Below, piece after piece: positions 42,589 through 51,476 of a stretch of DNA of 64,000 nucleotides. Under the pieces are notes generated by a model. That model worked only from the letters and a program-made list of their open reading frames with translations. It was not told where the DNA came from and made no database searches. Source of the stretch: Chloroflexota bacterium (GTDB lineage Bacteria > Chloroflexota > Anaerolineae > J102); the NCBI GenBank assembly GCA_029782215.1, contig JAKOVD010000119.1, forward strand, positions 32,473-96,472. Direction: 5' to 3'. Position numbers and translations under genes: made by a program. How positions within the stretch are numbered: position 1 is the first letter of the stretch; the number at the start of each line of letters is the position of its first letter.

Positions 42589-44250
42589 CTAGATCTCCAC
42601 CACTAGGGGCAGAATCATGGGGCGGCGGCGGATGCGGCGATAGCAGAAGTCGGCCAGGGCCGTGTGGACGTGTTCGGCGACTGCGGAGGCGCTCTCCTGG
42701 CGCTCCAGCACATCCCACACGACTTCCTTGGCTTCTTCAATCAACGCGTCGGCGCCCGCCATATGGACGAACCCGCGAGAGAGGATCTCCGGTCCCAGCA
42801 CCACATCCCCCGTCTCCTCGTCGAGGCCGATGACCACGGCGATGAAGCCATCGCGTGCCAGGAGTCTGCGGTCACGAAGCACCACGGCTCCGACGTCTCC
42901 CACTCCCAACCCATCCACGAACACCGGGCCGCAGCTGATCTTCTCGGCAGGCAAGATCCAGTCGGGACCCACCTCCATCACCTGGCCGTTTTCGATGGCA
43001 AAGGTGTTTTGAGGGGCAATCCCCATTTCGCGGGCGAGGTGGGCGTGCAGCACCAACTGCCGGTATTCGCCGTGGATCGGAATCACGTACTGGGGACGCA
43101 GCAGGTCGATCATGCGCTTCTGGTCCTCGCGACTCCCGTGCCCACTGACATGGACTTCCGACAGCTCGTCGTAGTAGACATCGGCGCCCAAACGAAAGAG
43201 GTTGTCCAGGGTGCGATGGATCATGCGTTCGTTGCCGGGAATCGGCGAAGCGCTGACGATCACCGTATCCCCTCTGCCGATGTGGACGTGCCGGTACTGT
43301 CCCTGACTCATGCGCACGAGCGCACTGGTCGGCTCACCCTGGCTGCCTGTGCAGACGATGACAACCTTGTCGGCCGGCAGGTGGCCCATCTGGTCGGCGG
43401 TGAGCAGCCCCTCGACTGGGGGTGTCAGGTAGCCGAGGTCCATGGCCATGCGCGCATTCTGAATCATGCTGCGGCCGGTGACGCCAACACGCCGGCCACG
43501 GTGTTTGGCGGCGTGAATCACCTGCTGGATGCGTGAGATATTGGAGGCAAAGGTGGCGACGATGACGCGCCCGGGCGCCCGCGCCAGCAAATTGTCGAGG
43601 ACCTGCTCGAGTGTCTTCTCCGAGGGTGTGTAGCCGGCCACCTCAGCGTTGGTGGAATCTGACAGGAGCAGGCGCACACCTTCGCTGCCCAATGTGGCCA
43701 GCCTGGCGACATCGGTCAGGCGGCCGTCGACAGGAGAGTCGTCAAATTTGTAGTCAGTGACGTGCACGATCACGCCCACAGGCGTGCGCAGAACGACGCC
43801 CACGACGTCGGGGATGGAGTGGCAGAGATGAACGAACTCGACACGGAAAGGTCCGAGGGGGAGCTGCGTCTGCTCGTCGACGAGGCGCAGGTCGGCGGTC
43901 TCCAACAGCCGGTGCTCGCGCAGCTTATTCTCGACCAGGCCCAGGGTCAGCCGCGTGCCATAGATGGGGACGTTGAGCCGGGTCAGGATATAGGGAAGGG
44001 CGCCGATATGATCCTCGTGCCCGTGTGTCAGGACGATGCCTTTGACCAGGGGTGCGCGGTCCAGCAGGTAGGTGATGTCGGGGATGACCAGGTCGATGCC
44101 TGGCATGTCGTCTTCGGGAAACATGAGTCCAGCATCGACGGCGAGAATGGTATCGCCGTACTCAAAGGCCATCATGTTCTTGCCGAATTCCCCCAGCCCT
44201 CCCAAGGGAATGATGCGGAGAGTACCAGAATTTGAAGCTGCGGTGATCAA
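42589..44250 (-). CDS. rnj: ribonuclease J
   Basis: A 553-residue metallo-beta-lactamase/beta-CASP ribonuclease with endo- and 5'-exonuclease activity in mRNA turnover. Zinc motif HGHEDHIG lies at residues 76-83, with HVTDYKFDDSP, SDSTNAEVAGYTPSE, VATFASNISRIQQV, CTGSQGEPTSALVRMS and VHVSGHGSREDQKRM following in the usual order, then IPIHGEYRQLVLHA. The C-terminal domain typical of RNase J is complete. It follows the uracil-DNA glycosylase by 27 nt in the same direction. Confidence 0.95.
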   Translation of the reverse strand: MITAASNSGTLRIIPLGGLGEFGKNMMAFEYGDTILAVDAGLMFPEDDMPGIDLVIPDITYLLDRAPLVKGIVLTHGHEDHIGALPYILTRLNVPIYGTRLTLGLVENKLREHRLLETADLRLVDEQTQLPLGPFRVEFVHLCHSIPDVVGVVLRTPVGVIVHVTDYKFDDSPVDGRLTDVARLATLGSEGVRLLLSDSTNAEVAGYTPSEKTLEQVLDNLLARAPGRVIVATFASNISRIQQVIHAAKHRGRRVGVTGRSMIQNARMAMDLGYLTPPVEGLLTADQMGHLPADKVVIVCTGSQGEPTSALVRMSQGQYRHVHIGRGDTVIVSASPIPGNERMIHRTLDNLFRLGADVYYDELSEVHVSGHGSREDQKRMIDLLRPQYVIPIHGEYRQLVLHAHLAREMGIAPQNTFAIENGQVMEVGPDWILPAEKISCGPVFVDGLGVGDVGAVVLRDRRLLARDGFIAVVIGLDEETGDVVLGPEILSRGFVHMAGADALIEEAKEVVWDVLERQESASAVAEHVHTALADFCYRRIRRRPMILPLVVEI

Positions 44251-44277
44251 AACGGTCTCCTGCTGGTCAGGGGGTGC

Positions 44278-44907
44278 TCAAAACAGGGTGAGTTGCTCAA
44301 GGTCGTCGGGTTCGTCGGAGGCCTGGCTGGCAGAGCGCTGCTGCCGGATGCTGGCAACGAGAGCGGGAATGGTTGCAAAGTCCTTCTGCAAGTCCTGGTG
44401 CCATTCCGGATTGCGCAGGACGGCGGCAGGATGGTACAGGGGCAGCACGATGCGTCCTTCCAGCGGCAGCGGTTGGCCATGAATGCGGGTGATACGGGCT
44501 GTCGGGGGAAAGAACCGCGCCATGGAGAAGCGTCCAAGGGTCACGATCAAGAGCGGGTCGATGATCTCGATCTGCCTGTCCAGGTAGGTGCGGCAGGCAT
44601 CGATTTCGTCAGGAAGCGGGTCACGGTTGTTCGGAGGCCGGCACTTGATCACGTTGGCGATGAACACCTGCTGCCTGGTCAAGCCGATGCTTGTGAGAAG
44701 GCTCTCCAGCAGTTGGCCGGAGCTACCGACAAACGGCCGCCCCTGTTGATCCTCATGGTACCCAGGTCCCTCGCCGATGAACAAGATCTCGGCATCTGGC
44801 GGGCCTTCGCCGGGGACCGCCCGGACGCGCAGGCGCCCCAGAGGACATTTCTGGCAGCCGCGCACCTGGGTCGCAAGCGCTTCGAGTTCCTGGAGCCTGT
44901 CGCTCAT
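44278..44907 (-). CDS. family-4 uracil-DNA glycosylase ([4Fe-4S])
   Basis: Starts at ATG 44907 (MSDRLQELEALATQVRGC), 209 residues; a TTG at 44961 overlapping the rimI stop is an alternative. The Fe-S cluster ligands are visible as CQKCPLGRLR and, later, CRPPNNRDPLPDEIDAC. Active-site motifs are LFIGEGPGYHEDQQGRPFVG and the LPLYHPAAVL stretch that carries the catalytic-pocket His. It removes uracil from DNA made by cytosine deamination. It lies between rimI and rnj on one strand, within a presumed operon. Confidence 0.92.
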   Translation of the reverse strand: MSDRLQELEALATQVRGCQKCPLGRLRVRAVPGEGPPDAEILFIGEGPGYHEDQQGRPFVGSSGQLLESLLTSIGLTRQQVFIANVIKCRPPNNRDPLPDEIDACRTYLDRQIEIIDPLLIVTLGRFSMARFFPPTARITRIHGQPLPLEGRIVLPLYHPAAVLRNPEWHQDLQKDFATIPALVASIRQQRSASQASDEPDDLEQLTLF

Positions 44908-44957
44908 AAGATGATGGGGCGGCGCGTGGTCGTCCGGCGGTCTGGGGCCTGGCTGTG

Positions 44958-45557
44958 TCAATCAGGCGGGTGGGAGGGTGTTCTGGGGAGAAGACGGCCT
45001 GCTGTCTCAGCTCCCCAAATGCTCTGCAACTGCGTTTCGACGGCAATCAGCTCGGAGCGAACCTGAGTCGGGTCCAGGTGGCTCCGAGTCATAATGATAG
45101 CGTCTTCATTGTTATCACTGTAATAGCGCCGCCGCGTGCCAACGTTCTCGAAGCCATGGCGAAGGTACAAGGCCTGCGCCCGCTGGTTCGAGGCTCGCAC
45201 CTCCAGCGTGATCTCGAAGCAGCCCATTTCGATGGACAGAAGCACCAGCTTGAGGAGCAGGTAGCTGCCAAGCTGCCGGCCGGTGACATCGGGGTGTGTG
45301 GCAATGGTGGGAACATGAGCGGCGTCTCCCATCTGCCAGATGCCGCCATAGGCCAACAAGGGCGGCAGTGATGCCACCGTGGCCCGCAGAACGCGATAGT
45401 GTGACCACGGGTTGGCGGTCAGTTCGCGGCGGTAGATGCCGCTGGTCCAAGCCAGTGAGAAGACGCGCCGTTCGATGGCCATGACCTGGGGGATGTCATC
45501 CAGATGCATGGCATCGAGCCGGAAGGGCAGAGGAGGAAGCGTTGAGGGGTTTGGCAT
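44958..45557 (-). CDS. rimI: ribosomal-protein-alanine N-acetyltransferase RimI-like (GNAT)
   Basis: The ATG at 45557 (MPNPSTLPPLPFRLDAMHL) is used; the 82 upstream codons in the ORF track overlap tsaB in another frame. The 199-residue GNAT protein has the N-terminal DIPQVMAIERRVFSLAW motif, the acetyl-CoA loop DVTGRQLGSYLL, EVRASNQRAQALYLRHGF and the RimI-type end RRRYYSDNNEDAIIM. It lies directly after tsaB, a widespread arrangement. A 30-residue tail beyond the usual end is unexplained. Confidence 0.88.
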   Translation of the reverse strand: MPNPSTLPPLPFRLDAMHLDDIPQVMAIERRVFSLAWTSGIYRRELTANPWSHYRVLRATVASLPPLLAYGGIWQMGDAAHVPTIATHPDVTGRQLGSYLLLKLVLLSIEMGCFEITLEVRASNQRAQALYLRHGFENVGTRRRYYSDNNEDAIIMTRSHLDPTQVRSELIAVETQLQSIWGAETAGRLLPRTPSHPPD

Positions 45558-45613
45558 CGATGGAGGGAACAGCCGGGCGGCCCTCGCACGGACCGATGTG
45601 CGGTGACGTCTTC

Positions 45614-46288
45614 TTAGCCCAGGTAGATGGGGCTGAGGGTGGCGGGATCGTCGAATGCTCCTGCCTGCCAGCGCCGCCACGCCATCTCTGCCAGCACACC
45701 GGCGCGTCGTACCGCCAGGGAGGGCGGCGCGATCTTTGCCTGGCCCGGCCATTGCTTCCGGATCACGTCGGCGTCCTGAGGACTGAGCTCGCCGGCAAAG
45801 CACACCGGCGGGCTTAGCAGCGGCAGGACCTCATCCAGGCGGTCGAGCCGCCAGTCGGTCAGCCGCGACAACTCACTGGTTCCAGGGCCAGCGAGCCCAT
45901 TGCCATGAGGGGCGTAGAGCGCCCAGGCATAGCGTCCCCTGCCCGCCGACACCAGAGCGCAAAGGGGCAGGCTGGGGTCCTGATGAGGATAGGCGACAAT
46001 GTCGAGGGTGGGAAGGCCAATCAGCGGCAGGTTGCGCGCAAAGACGATGCCTTTTGCCAGACTCAAGGCGACGCGGGTTCCCGTGTAGGAACCTGGACCA
46101 ATGCTGGCGGCCACCGCAGTCAAGCTGGCCGGCGTGACATGGACAAGTCGCAACACGGCATCGACCTGGGGCGCCAGGTCAACCGTGTGGCGGCGCTGTG
46201 AACGCCACGTGGTCTCAGCTAGGACCTGCTGCCCATCATAGAGGGCAACGGAGGCGAAGTCGGTGGCCGAGTCAAGTGCGAGTAGCAT
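45614..46288 (-). CDS. tsaB: tRNA t6A-synthesis protein TsaB
   Basis: A 224-residue actin-like-fold protein. TsaB supports TsaD in adding threonylcarbamoyl to A37 of ANN-decoding tRNAs. Family motifs are LALDSATDFASVAL, RRHTVDLAPQVDAVL, IGPGSYTGTRVALSLAKGI and LPLIGLPTLDIVAY. It lies between tsaE and rimI. tsaD and tsaC are not in the window, though the YrdC and Kae1-like domains of HypF at 58898 are homologous to them. Confidence 0.93.
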   Translation of the reverse strand: MLLALDSATDFASVALYDGQQVLAETTWRSQRRHTVDLAPQVDAVLRLVHVTPASLTAVAASIGPGSYTGTRVALSLAKGIVFARNLPLIGLPTLDIVAYPHQDPSLPLCALVSAGRGRYAWALYAPHGNGLAGPGTSELSRLTDWRLDRLDEVLPLLSPPVCFAGELSPQDADVIRKQWPGQAKIAPPSLAVRRAGVLAEMAWRRWQAGAFDDPATLSPIYLG

Positions 46289-46335
46289 GGTCGGATGGCG
46301 GCGGGAGAAAGGCTGCCCAACAGGAGAAGGGGTGC

Positions 46336-46782
46336 TCAGGACGAGCGGTGGTCGGTCAAGACGATGCGGCGCTGGCCGGGTGCGACACCTGTCAGCTCGA
46401 TGTCAAGCCGCGCCTTGGGAAGCAGTGGTTGGATGCGTTCAGCCCATTCGATGAGAACGAAGCCCTCATCGAATAACTCCTCAAGCCCCACTGTTCGGGC
46501 CTCGCTCACGGCCTGGTCGAGGCGTTCACTGAGGCGGTAGCAGTCGGCGTGATAGAGAGTGCCGCCCAGGGGCAACGCGTACTCGTTGATCAGAGTGAAG
46601 GTTGGGCTGGTGACAGGAACGGTGACGCCAAGCCCGGCGGCGAAGCCCTTGACGAGAACGGTCTTGCCGGCGCCCAAATCGCCGTACAGGGCAATGACCA
46701 AAGGGGGGCTCAGGCCCGCAGCCAGTTGCGCTGCCCAGGCCTGCGTGGCTTCGGGGCTGTCGCTCAGAAAAGTCACCGGCAT
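46336..46782 (-). CDS. tsaE: tRNA t6A-synthesis ATPase TsaE
   Basis: The ATG at 46782 starts a complete 148-residue TsaE; the ORF-track extension to 47616 is antisense to the phosphoesterase gene. Motifs are the Walker A GDLGAGKTVLVKGFA, VTSPTFTLINEY, YHADCYRL and FVLIEWAERI. It is the ATPase partner of TsaB/TsaD and is the first gene of the minus-strand run tsaE-tsaB-rimI-UDG-rnj. The 102-nt gap to the divergent phosphoesterase gene should hold both promoters, but I find no convincing boxes. Confidence 0.94.
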   Translation of the reverse strand: MPVTFLSDSPEATQAWAAQLAAGLSPPLVIALYGDLGAGKTVLVKGFAAGLGVTVPVTSPTFTLINEYALPLGGTLYHADCYRLSERLDQAVSEARTVGLEELFDEGFVLIEWAERIQPLLPKARLDIELTGVAPGQRRIVLTDHRSS

Positions 46783-46884
46783 GGGCGGATTGTAGCGGAC
46801 AGAGGGCAGGAGGCCAAACCCCATGTCAAGATCGAGGATTGCTGCAGCCTGGCGCCGATCTTGTGGTAAGCTTGGGATACTTAT

Positions 46885-47628
46885 ATGCGTATCGTTGTCA
46901 TCTCCGACGTCCACGCCAACCTGATCGCCTTGCGCGAGGTCCTGAAAGGCAGTGACGAACTGCAGCGGGACGCCCTCTGGTGCCTGGGTGACGTGGCCGG
47001 TTATGGACCAGAGCCGCAGGCCTGCATCGATCTGGTGCGGGAGGCTGCTTCCTTGTGTCTGGCCGGCAATCACGATCGGGCCGTCACCGGCCAGCTGTCG
47101 TTGGCGGATTTCAGCCCTGATGCCAGGGCGGCAGCCGAGTGGCAGCAAAGCCAGATCGATGCCGAGGGCCTGGCCTGGCTGGCGAGCCTGCCGAGCCTGA
47201 CAGAGGAAGCAGGCGTCACGCTCACTCATGGCAGCCCCCGTGGCCCAGTATGGGAATATGTGATCAACGAAACGATTGCCAGCGCCAACGCCGCCTTCTT
47301 CGACACCTCCCTGTGCCTGATTGGCCATAGCCATCTGGCGATCGCCTGGCTGCTTGAGACAAGCCATTGGCGCCAGCGAGCGGCCCTTGTTCGCCAGGCG
47401 CCGGACGAGCCGCTGAGGCTGAACGAGCCCATGCGGTGGCTGCTCAACCCTGGGAGCGTGGGACAACCGCGCGATGGCGATCCCCGCGCCAGCTATGCTT
47501 TGTTGGACACCGATGCCATGACCTGGACCTGGCACCGCCGGACCTATGACGTTGACGCTGTCGAGCGGGCGATCCGCGAGATGGGGCTGCCACCGCGGTT
47601 GGGACAGCGGCTCCACTCAGGTTGGTAG
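46885..47628 (+). CDS. calcineurin-like metallophosphoesterase
   Basis: A 247-residue metallophosphoesterase with all metal-binding motifs: ISDVHANLIAL, LGDVAGYGPEP, LAGNHDRAV, LTHGSPRGP, and GHSHLAI. The pattern matches the YfcE/ApaH-like group that acts on small phosphodiesters or dinucleotide polyphosphates; the natural substrate cannot be told. Just before the C-terminus, LLNPGSVGQPRDGDPRASY is the usual family ending. It is followed after 81 nt by the DUF4349 lipoprotein gene. Confidence 0.87.
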   Translation: MRIVVISDVHANLIALREVLKGSDELQRDALWCLGDVAGYGPEPQACIDLVREAASLCLAGNHDRAVTGQLSLADFSPDARAAAEWQQSQIDAEGLAWLASLPSLTEEAGVTLTHGSPRGPVWEYVINETIASANAAFFDTSLCLIGHSHLAIAWLLETSHWRQRAALVRQAPDEPLRLNEPMRWLLNPGSVGQPRDGDPRASYALLDTDAMTWTWHRRTYDVDAVERAIREMGLPPRLGQRLHSGW

Positions 47629-47709
47629 CCGGTCATCGTCTGCGGAACAAGGGCGCAGCACCAGGCGTCTTATTGCGCACGAACGCTGCACATCAAGGAG
47701 GAGAAACCC

Positions 47710-48651
47710 ATGAAAAAGTTGTTCTTTGCCCTTATTGTCGTTGTCCTTGTCCTGTCCGGCTGCGGCGCGTCGCGGGCGCCCACGGCCGACATGGGCAGTA
47801 CGCAAGCCGTAGTCGAGGCGCCCGCGGCTGCGGCGCCGGCGCCGGAGGCCAAGGGCTCAACGGCGGGTGGAGGTGGAGCCCCCATGGTCCCGGATGAGAA
47901 GGTCGTGGACGCGCGCATGATCGTCTACAACGGCAACATGACCTTGATCGTCAAGGACACCGATGCTACGGCAAAAGATGTCGAGACCCTGGCCAAGTCG
48001 CTGGAAGGCTACGTGGCCAATGCCAACTCCTTCCGCGACCCAAGCGGCGTCATGATCTACAACGTCACCCTGCGCGTGCCGGCCTCCAAATTCGATGCCG
48101 CCCGCGAGGCGCTGCGAGGGATGGCAGTGCGCGTCGACAATGAATCGGTCAACACGGACGATGTGACCGATCAGTACTATGACCTGGCGGCCCGGCTCAA
48201 GACGCTGCAGGCGACCGAACAGCAGCTCCTGGACCTGCTACAGGAGACACGCGAGCGCGGCGGCAAGGTCGAGGACATCATGTCCATCTATCGGGAGCTG
48301 GTCAACGTGCAAAGCGAGATCGAGTCCCTGCAGGGGCAGATCAATCGTCTTGACAAGCTTGTGGCCCTCTCAACGCTGACCCTCAACATTCAGCCGGATT
48401 CGCTGGCGACGCCCATCAGCACCGGATGGCGTCCGCTGGAAACGCTGAAGAACAGTATCTCCGCCCTTCTCAACGTGCTGCGGGGCCTGGTAGATGTGTT
48501 CATCTACCTGATCGTCGTCGTCCTGCCCGTTCTGCTGATTCTGGCGATACCGGTTATTCTGGTGGTTCTTGTCCTGCGCTGGATCATCCGGCGCCTGCGC
48601 AAGCCGGCAGCCAAGCCGCAGGAACCACCCGCGACGGCGCCAAAGCAGTGA
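47710..48651 (+). CDS. DUF4349-domain lipoprotein
   Basis: A 313-residue protein with a strong AAGGAGGAG ribosome site. The signal peptide ends in a lipobox (VLVLSGCGAS), followed by an Ala/Gly/Pro-rich spacer. The DUF4349 domain spans about residues 70-290: RMIVYNGNMTLIVKDTDA, VSLRVPASKFD-like YNVTLRVPASKFDAAREAL, a coiled-coil (about 150-210) and a C-terminal membrane segment (VFIYLIVVVLPVLLILAIPV) with a basic tail. The function of DUF4349 is not established; an envelope role is inferred from anchor and membrane segment. It lies upstream of the site-2 protease gene. Confidence 0.88.
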   Translation: MKKLFFALIVVVLVLSGCGASRAPTADMGSTQAVVEAPAAAAPAPEAKGSTAGGGGAPMVPDEKVVDARMIVYNGNMTLIVKDTDATAKDVETLAKSLEGYVANANSFRDPSGVMIYNVTLRVPASKFDAAREALRGMAVRVDNESVNTDDVTDQYYDLAARLKTLQATEQQLLDLLQETRERGGKVEDIMSIYRELVNVQSEIESLQGQINRLDKLVALSTLTLNIQPDSLATPISTGWRPLETLKNSISALLNVLRGLVDVFIYLIVVVLPVLLILAIPVILVVLVLRWIIRRLRKPAAKPQEPPATAPKQ

Positions 48652-48674
48652 GTCTTGAAGATCGAAACCGGGTC

Positions 48675-48702
48675 CCGGGGAGCGCCAGCCAGCGCTCCCC
48701 GG
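48675..48702 (+). terminator. GC-rich hairpin after the DUF4349 gene
   Basis: CCGGGGAGCGC (48675-48685) pairs perfectly with GCGCTCCCCGG (48692-48702) around a 6-nt loop, 24 nt past the stop. No T-run follows. The strong stem suggests an end point or a stabilised 3' end before the site-2 protease gene. Confidence 0.5.
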
Positions 48703-48837
48703 CCTCGCGCCCTCGTCCCAACTGTACCACAATGTACATCCTGCACCTTCGTCAGGGTCTAGAATAGGCACCATCACCTATTGTCGCAGGTCGCCATCCT
48801 CGTGCTGTCGTCTGAGGTGGCTTCTTCCGGAGTCTCC

Positions 48838-49941
48838 ATGTTTGGTCAATTCCAGCTTACCAGTCTGGCTGTCATCCCTGTTCTCGGGTTTCTGATTTTC
48901 GTACACGAACTGGGCCATTTCCTCGCCGCTCGTTGGATGGGCATTCGCGTGCTCGAATTCGGCTTCGGCTATCCCCCGCGGATGTTCAAGCTCTTCGAAC
49001 GCAGCGGCGTTGAGTATACGGTGAACTGGCTGCCCCTCGGCGGCTTTGTGCGCATGGCCGGCGAAGATGGTGACTTTGGCGCGGAAGGCAGCATGGCCGC
49101 CGCTCCCCCCTGGCGGCGTATCATCGTCCTGGTTGCCGGTCCTTTCATGAATCTGCTGACGGCAGTCGTTGTCTTCGCCATCGTGCTGACCGCGGGCGTG
49201 CCCACCTATCCCGTGCGTCTGGTCGCCGTGTCAGAAGGTGGGCCGGCGGCGGTGGCGGGACTCCAGGCAGGAGATGTCATTTCGGCCGTTGATGGCAAAG
49301 AGGTGGTGGGTCTGCAGGCGGTCAGCCAGGCCATCCGCTCCCATGCCGGCCAGCCCGTCTCCGTCACCTTCACGCGCGGTCAGGAGACGATGACGGTGAC
49401 GCTTGTGCCGCGTTTGCCCGCGGACACCCCCGCTGGACAGGGCGCCGCCGGGATTCAGATCGAGGAATTTGAGCCGCCGACGGGGCCGCAGCTTGTGCGC
49501 TCGAATGTCGTGAGCGCCTTGATCGGCGGCGTCGACCGCACCATCGGGCTGATCGTCCTGATGGTGGGCGGGTTGGCCCAGCTCATCCAGGGATTGATCT
49601 CACCCAAGGTTGCCCTGCCCGAAGGCGGCGTGGGAGGTGTGGTCGCCATCGGCCGCATCACGGCCCAGGTGGCCCAGCAGGGGTGGCGCCAATTGCTGAC
49701 CCTGACGGCATTTCTCAGCGTCAACCTGGCGATCTTGAACCTCTTGCCCATCCCGGCCCTGGACGGCGGTCGCATCCTCTTTGCCATCGTGGAGGCGGTA
49801 CGGCGCAAGCGCATCCCCCCCGAGAAAGAAGCGCTCGTCCATCTGGCCGGTTTCGCCGTCCTCATCGCCTTCATGCTGTTCATCACGTTTATCGACGTGA
49901 GCAACTGGCTGGCGGGCAAGCCAGCGCTGCCGGGGGGATGA
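48838..49941 (+). CDS. rseP: site-2 intramembrane metalloprotease (RseP/M50 family)
   Basis: The ATG at 48838 (MFGQFQLTSLAVIPVLGFL) has GGAG 7 nt upstream and is preferred to a TTG at 48781; 367 residues. The zinc-binding HELGH motif (FVHELGHFLAARWMG) sits in the first membrane helix. FGFGYPPRMF, the GGFVRMAGE loop, one PDZ domain (about 130-210, GLQAGDVISAVDG) and the C-terminal LLPIPALDGGRILF follow in the standard order. It should cleave membrane anti-sigma factors or signal-peptide remnants; its partner is not in the window. Confidence 0.93.
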   Translation: MFGQFQLTSLAVIPVLGFLIFVHELGHFLAARWMGIRVLEFGFGYPPRMFKLFERSGVEYTVNWLPLGGFVRMAGEDGDFGAEGSMAAAPPWRRIIVLVAGPFMNLLTAVVVFAIVLTAGVPTYPVRLVAVSEGGPAAVAGLQAGDVISAVDGKEVVGLQAVSQAIRSHAGQPVSVTFTRGQETMTVTLVPRLPADTPAGQGAAGIQIEEFEPPTGPQLVRSNVVSALIGGVDRTIGLIVLMVGGLAQLIQGLISPKVALPEGGVGGVVAIGRITAQVAQQGWRQLLTLTAFLSVNLAILNLLPIPALDGGRILFAIVEAVRRKRIPPEKEALVHLAGFAVLIAFMLFITFIDVSNWLAGKPALPGG

Positions 49942-49960
49942 GATAACGTAACCTCGCGCG

Positions 49961-49996
49961 AAGCCGCCGATGGCTTGAATTCTCCATCGGCGGCTT
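49961..49996. terminator. bidirectional terminator-like hairpin
   Basis: AAGCCGCCGATGG (49961-49973) pairs perfectly with CCATCGGCGGCTT (49984-49996) around a 10-nt loop, in the gap between the convergent rseP and GT-C genes. The A/T pairs at the base suit a bidirectional terminator, although the T-runs are very short. Confidence 0.6.
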
Positions 49997-50024
49997 TGCC
50001 TGGGGTCGTCACCGGTGGGGAAGG

Positions 50025-51473
50025 TCAGGGGAGGCGGTAGTGATAGACGCTGACCAGCACAAAGTGGGCCTCAGCGTCACGTTGAGCGTGAGCTTTGAGC
50101 CATCCGCGGATCAGGCCTTTGCGGTCGTAGAAGTCGGCTTCGCTTTCGATCACCCAAACCCCGGTTCGTCCCTGCACCAGATCGCTTAGGCGATCCGGCA
50201 CCTTGGAGGCGTCCGGTTCCCGATTGGCGTAGGGGGCATCGGCTGCCGGGTAGGGGCCAGGGTCGTAATACTCGTAGGTGAAGCGAATGTAGGGCATCAG
50301 GAAGAGCATGAGGTCATCCGGCTTGCGCAGAGGCGCTACATAGGCTGCCGCGCTGCGAAAGTCGGACTTGATCGGTAGGGTAGTCTGCCGCCAGCCCACC
50401 CACAACTGGAAACCCAGCAGGAGGGCGAGGACCAGGATGGCCAACCAGCGGCTGTGCTGGTGCAAGACATGGGCGCCCAGAGCCTGGAGCAAGAGCAGCG
50501 CCGGCAGCACCCAGATCACGTAGCGATCGGTGAAGACGGGTGTAACCAGCGAGATCAGGAAGACGCCCAGGACCGGAACCAGCCACCACGCCAGGCACAG
50601 GAAGCGCGGATAGGCGATCTCGGCCTGCGGGGGCTGGGTTGGCCGTCGGGGCTTGAGGCCGAAAGCCGCCAGCAGCAAGAAGATGGTGGGCGCCAGCACC
50701 ATAGCGCTGGGACGTGGGAGGATGCCCTGGATCTGTGCGCTCCACGCCGTCAACACCAATTGACCGAGGGGGACGAAGGGGTGGCCCGTGCTGAAGCTCG
50801 GATTGGTGAACAGAGCCCACTGCCACCAAACCAGCGGCAGGTAGGGGAGAATGAGGATGGCCAGCGCCGCCAGCAGGCTTCGCCAGCGCCGGCGCCAGCG
50901 CGGCGTTGCCAGAAACCATACAACCTCAACGGCGAGGATCAACACTGCCAGCACATGGATGTAGAAGCAGAGCGACGTCAGGACAAGCCAAACGAGCCAC
51001 CGCCACCATCCCCCCCGGCGCAGCGCCTCGGCGAAGGCCCACAGCGCCAACATGACGATGACCACGAGCAGCGCGTACATCTTGGCTTCCTGGCTGTACC
51101 AAAGCTGATAGGGGTTGGCCGCCAGGAGCAGGGCGGCCAGCAGGCCCGCCTCCAGGGAGAAGAGCCTCCTCCCCCAGGCCAGGATGAGGGGAACGGCAAG
51201 GAGTCCCAACCAGGCGCTGGGGAAACGCAGCGCGTATTCACTTTGACCCGTCATCGCCAACCAGGGGCGCAAGAGCAGAAAATAAAGCGGCCCGTTTTCA
51301 CCCGGACGGGTGAAGTTGCCCAGGACCTGGGCCAGCGGCCGGGTGGCAAAACGCAGGCTGTCGGTCTCGTCGCGCCAAAGCGATTGCGCGTCCAGACCGT
51401 GCAGCCGCCAGGCCCAGGCGGCGAGGATCAGAACAAGGATGAGGACACGCGTGCGCGAAGACAGGCGGTCCAT
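50025..51473 (-). CDS. GT-C membrane glycosyltransferase (GT39/ArnT-like)
   Basis: A 482-residue multipass protein with the GT39/ArnT pattern. The first loop has HGLDAQSLWRDETDSLRFAT with the DE catalytic pair, then GPLYFLLLRPWL and YQLWYSQEAKMYALL. About eleven membrane segments precede TDRYVIWVLPALLLL and a C-terminal soluble tail of about 110 residues. It lacks the extra beta-sandwich-like domain seen in the 14-30 kb cluster. It follows the TDTP-repeat protein by 3 nt, so the two are co-expressed. Confidence 0.84.
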   Translation of the reverse strand: MDRLSSRTRVLILVLILAAWAWRLHGLDAQSLWRDETDSLRFATRPLAQVLGNFTRPGENGPLYFLLLRPWLAMTGQSEYALRFPSAWLGLLAVPLILAWGRRLFSLEAGLLAALLLAANPYQLWYSQEAKMYALLVVIVMLALWAFAEALRRGGWWRWLVWLVLTSLCFYIHVLAVLILAVEVVWFLATPRWRRRWRSLLAALAILILPYLPLVWWQWALFTNPSFSTGHPFVPLGQLVLTAWSAQIQGILPRPSAMVLAPTIFLLLAAFGLKPRRPTQPPQAEIAYPRFLCLAWWLVPVLGVFLISLVTPVFTDRYVIWVLPALLLLQALGAHVLHQHSRWLAILVLALLLGFQLWVGWRQTTLPIKSDFRSAAAYVAPLRKPDDLMLFLMPYIRFTYEYYDPGPYPAADAPYANREPDASKVPDRLSDLVQGRTGVWVIESEADFYDRKGLIRGWLKAHAQRDAEAHFVLVSVYHYRLP

Positions 51474-51476
51474 GTC

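Noticed and set aside
46783-47616. N-terminal extension of TsaE in the ORF track
   Set aside because: It is antisense to the phosphoesterase gene, and TsaE is complete from the ATG at 46782.
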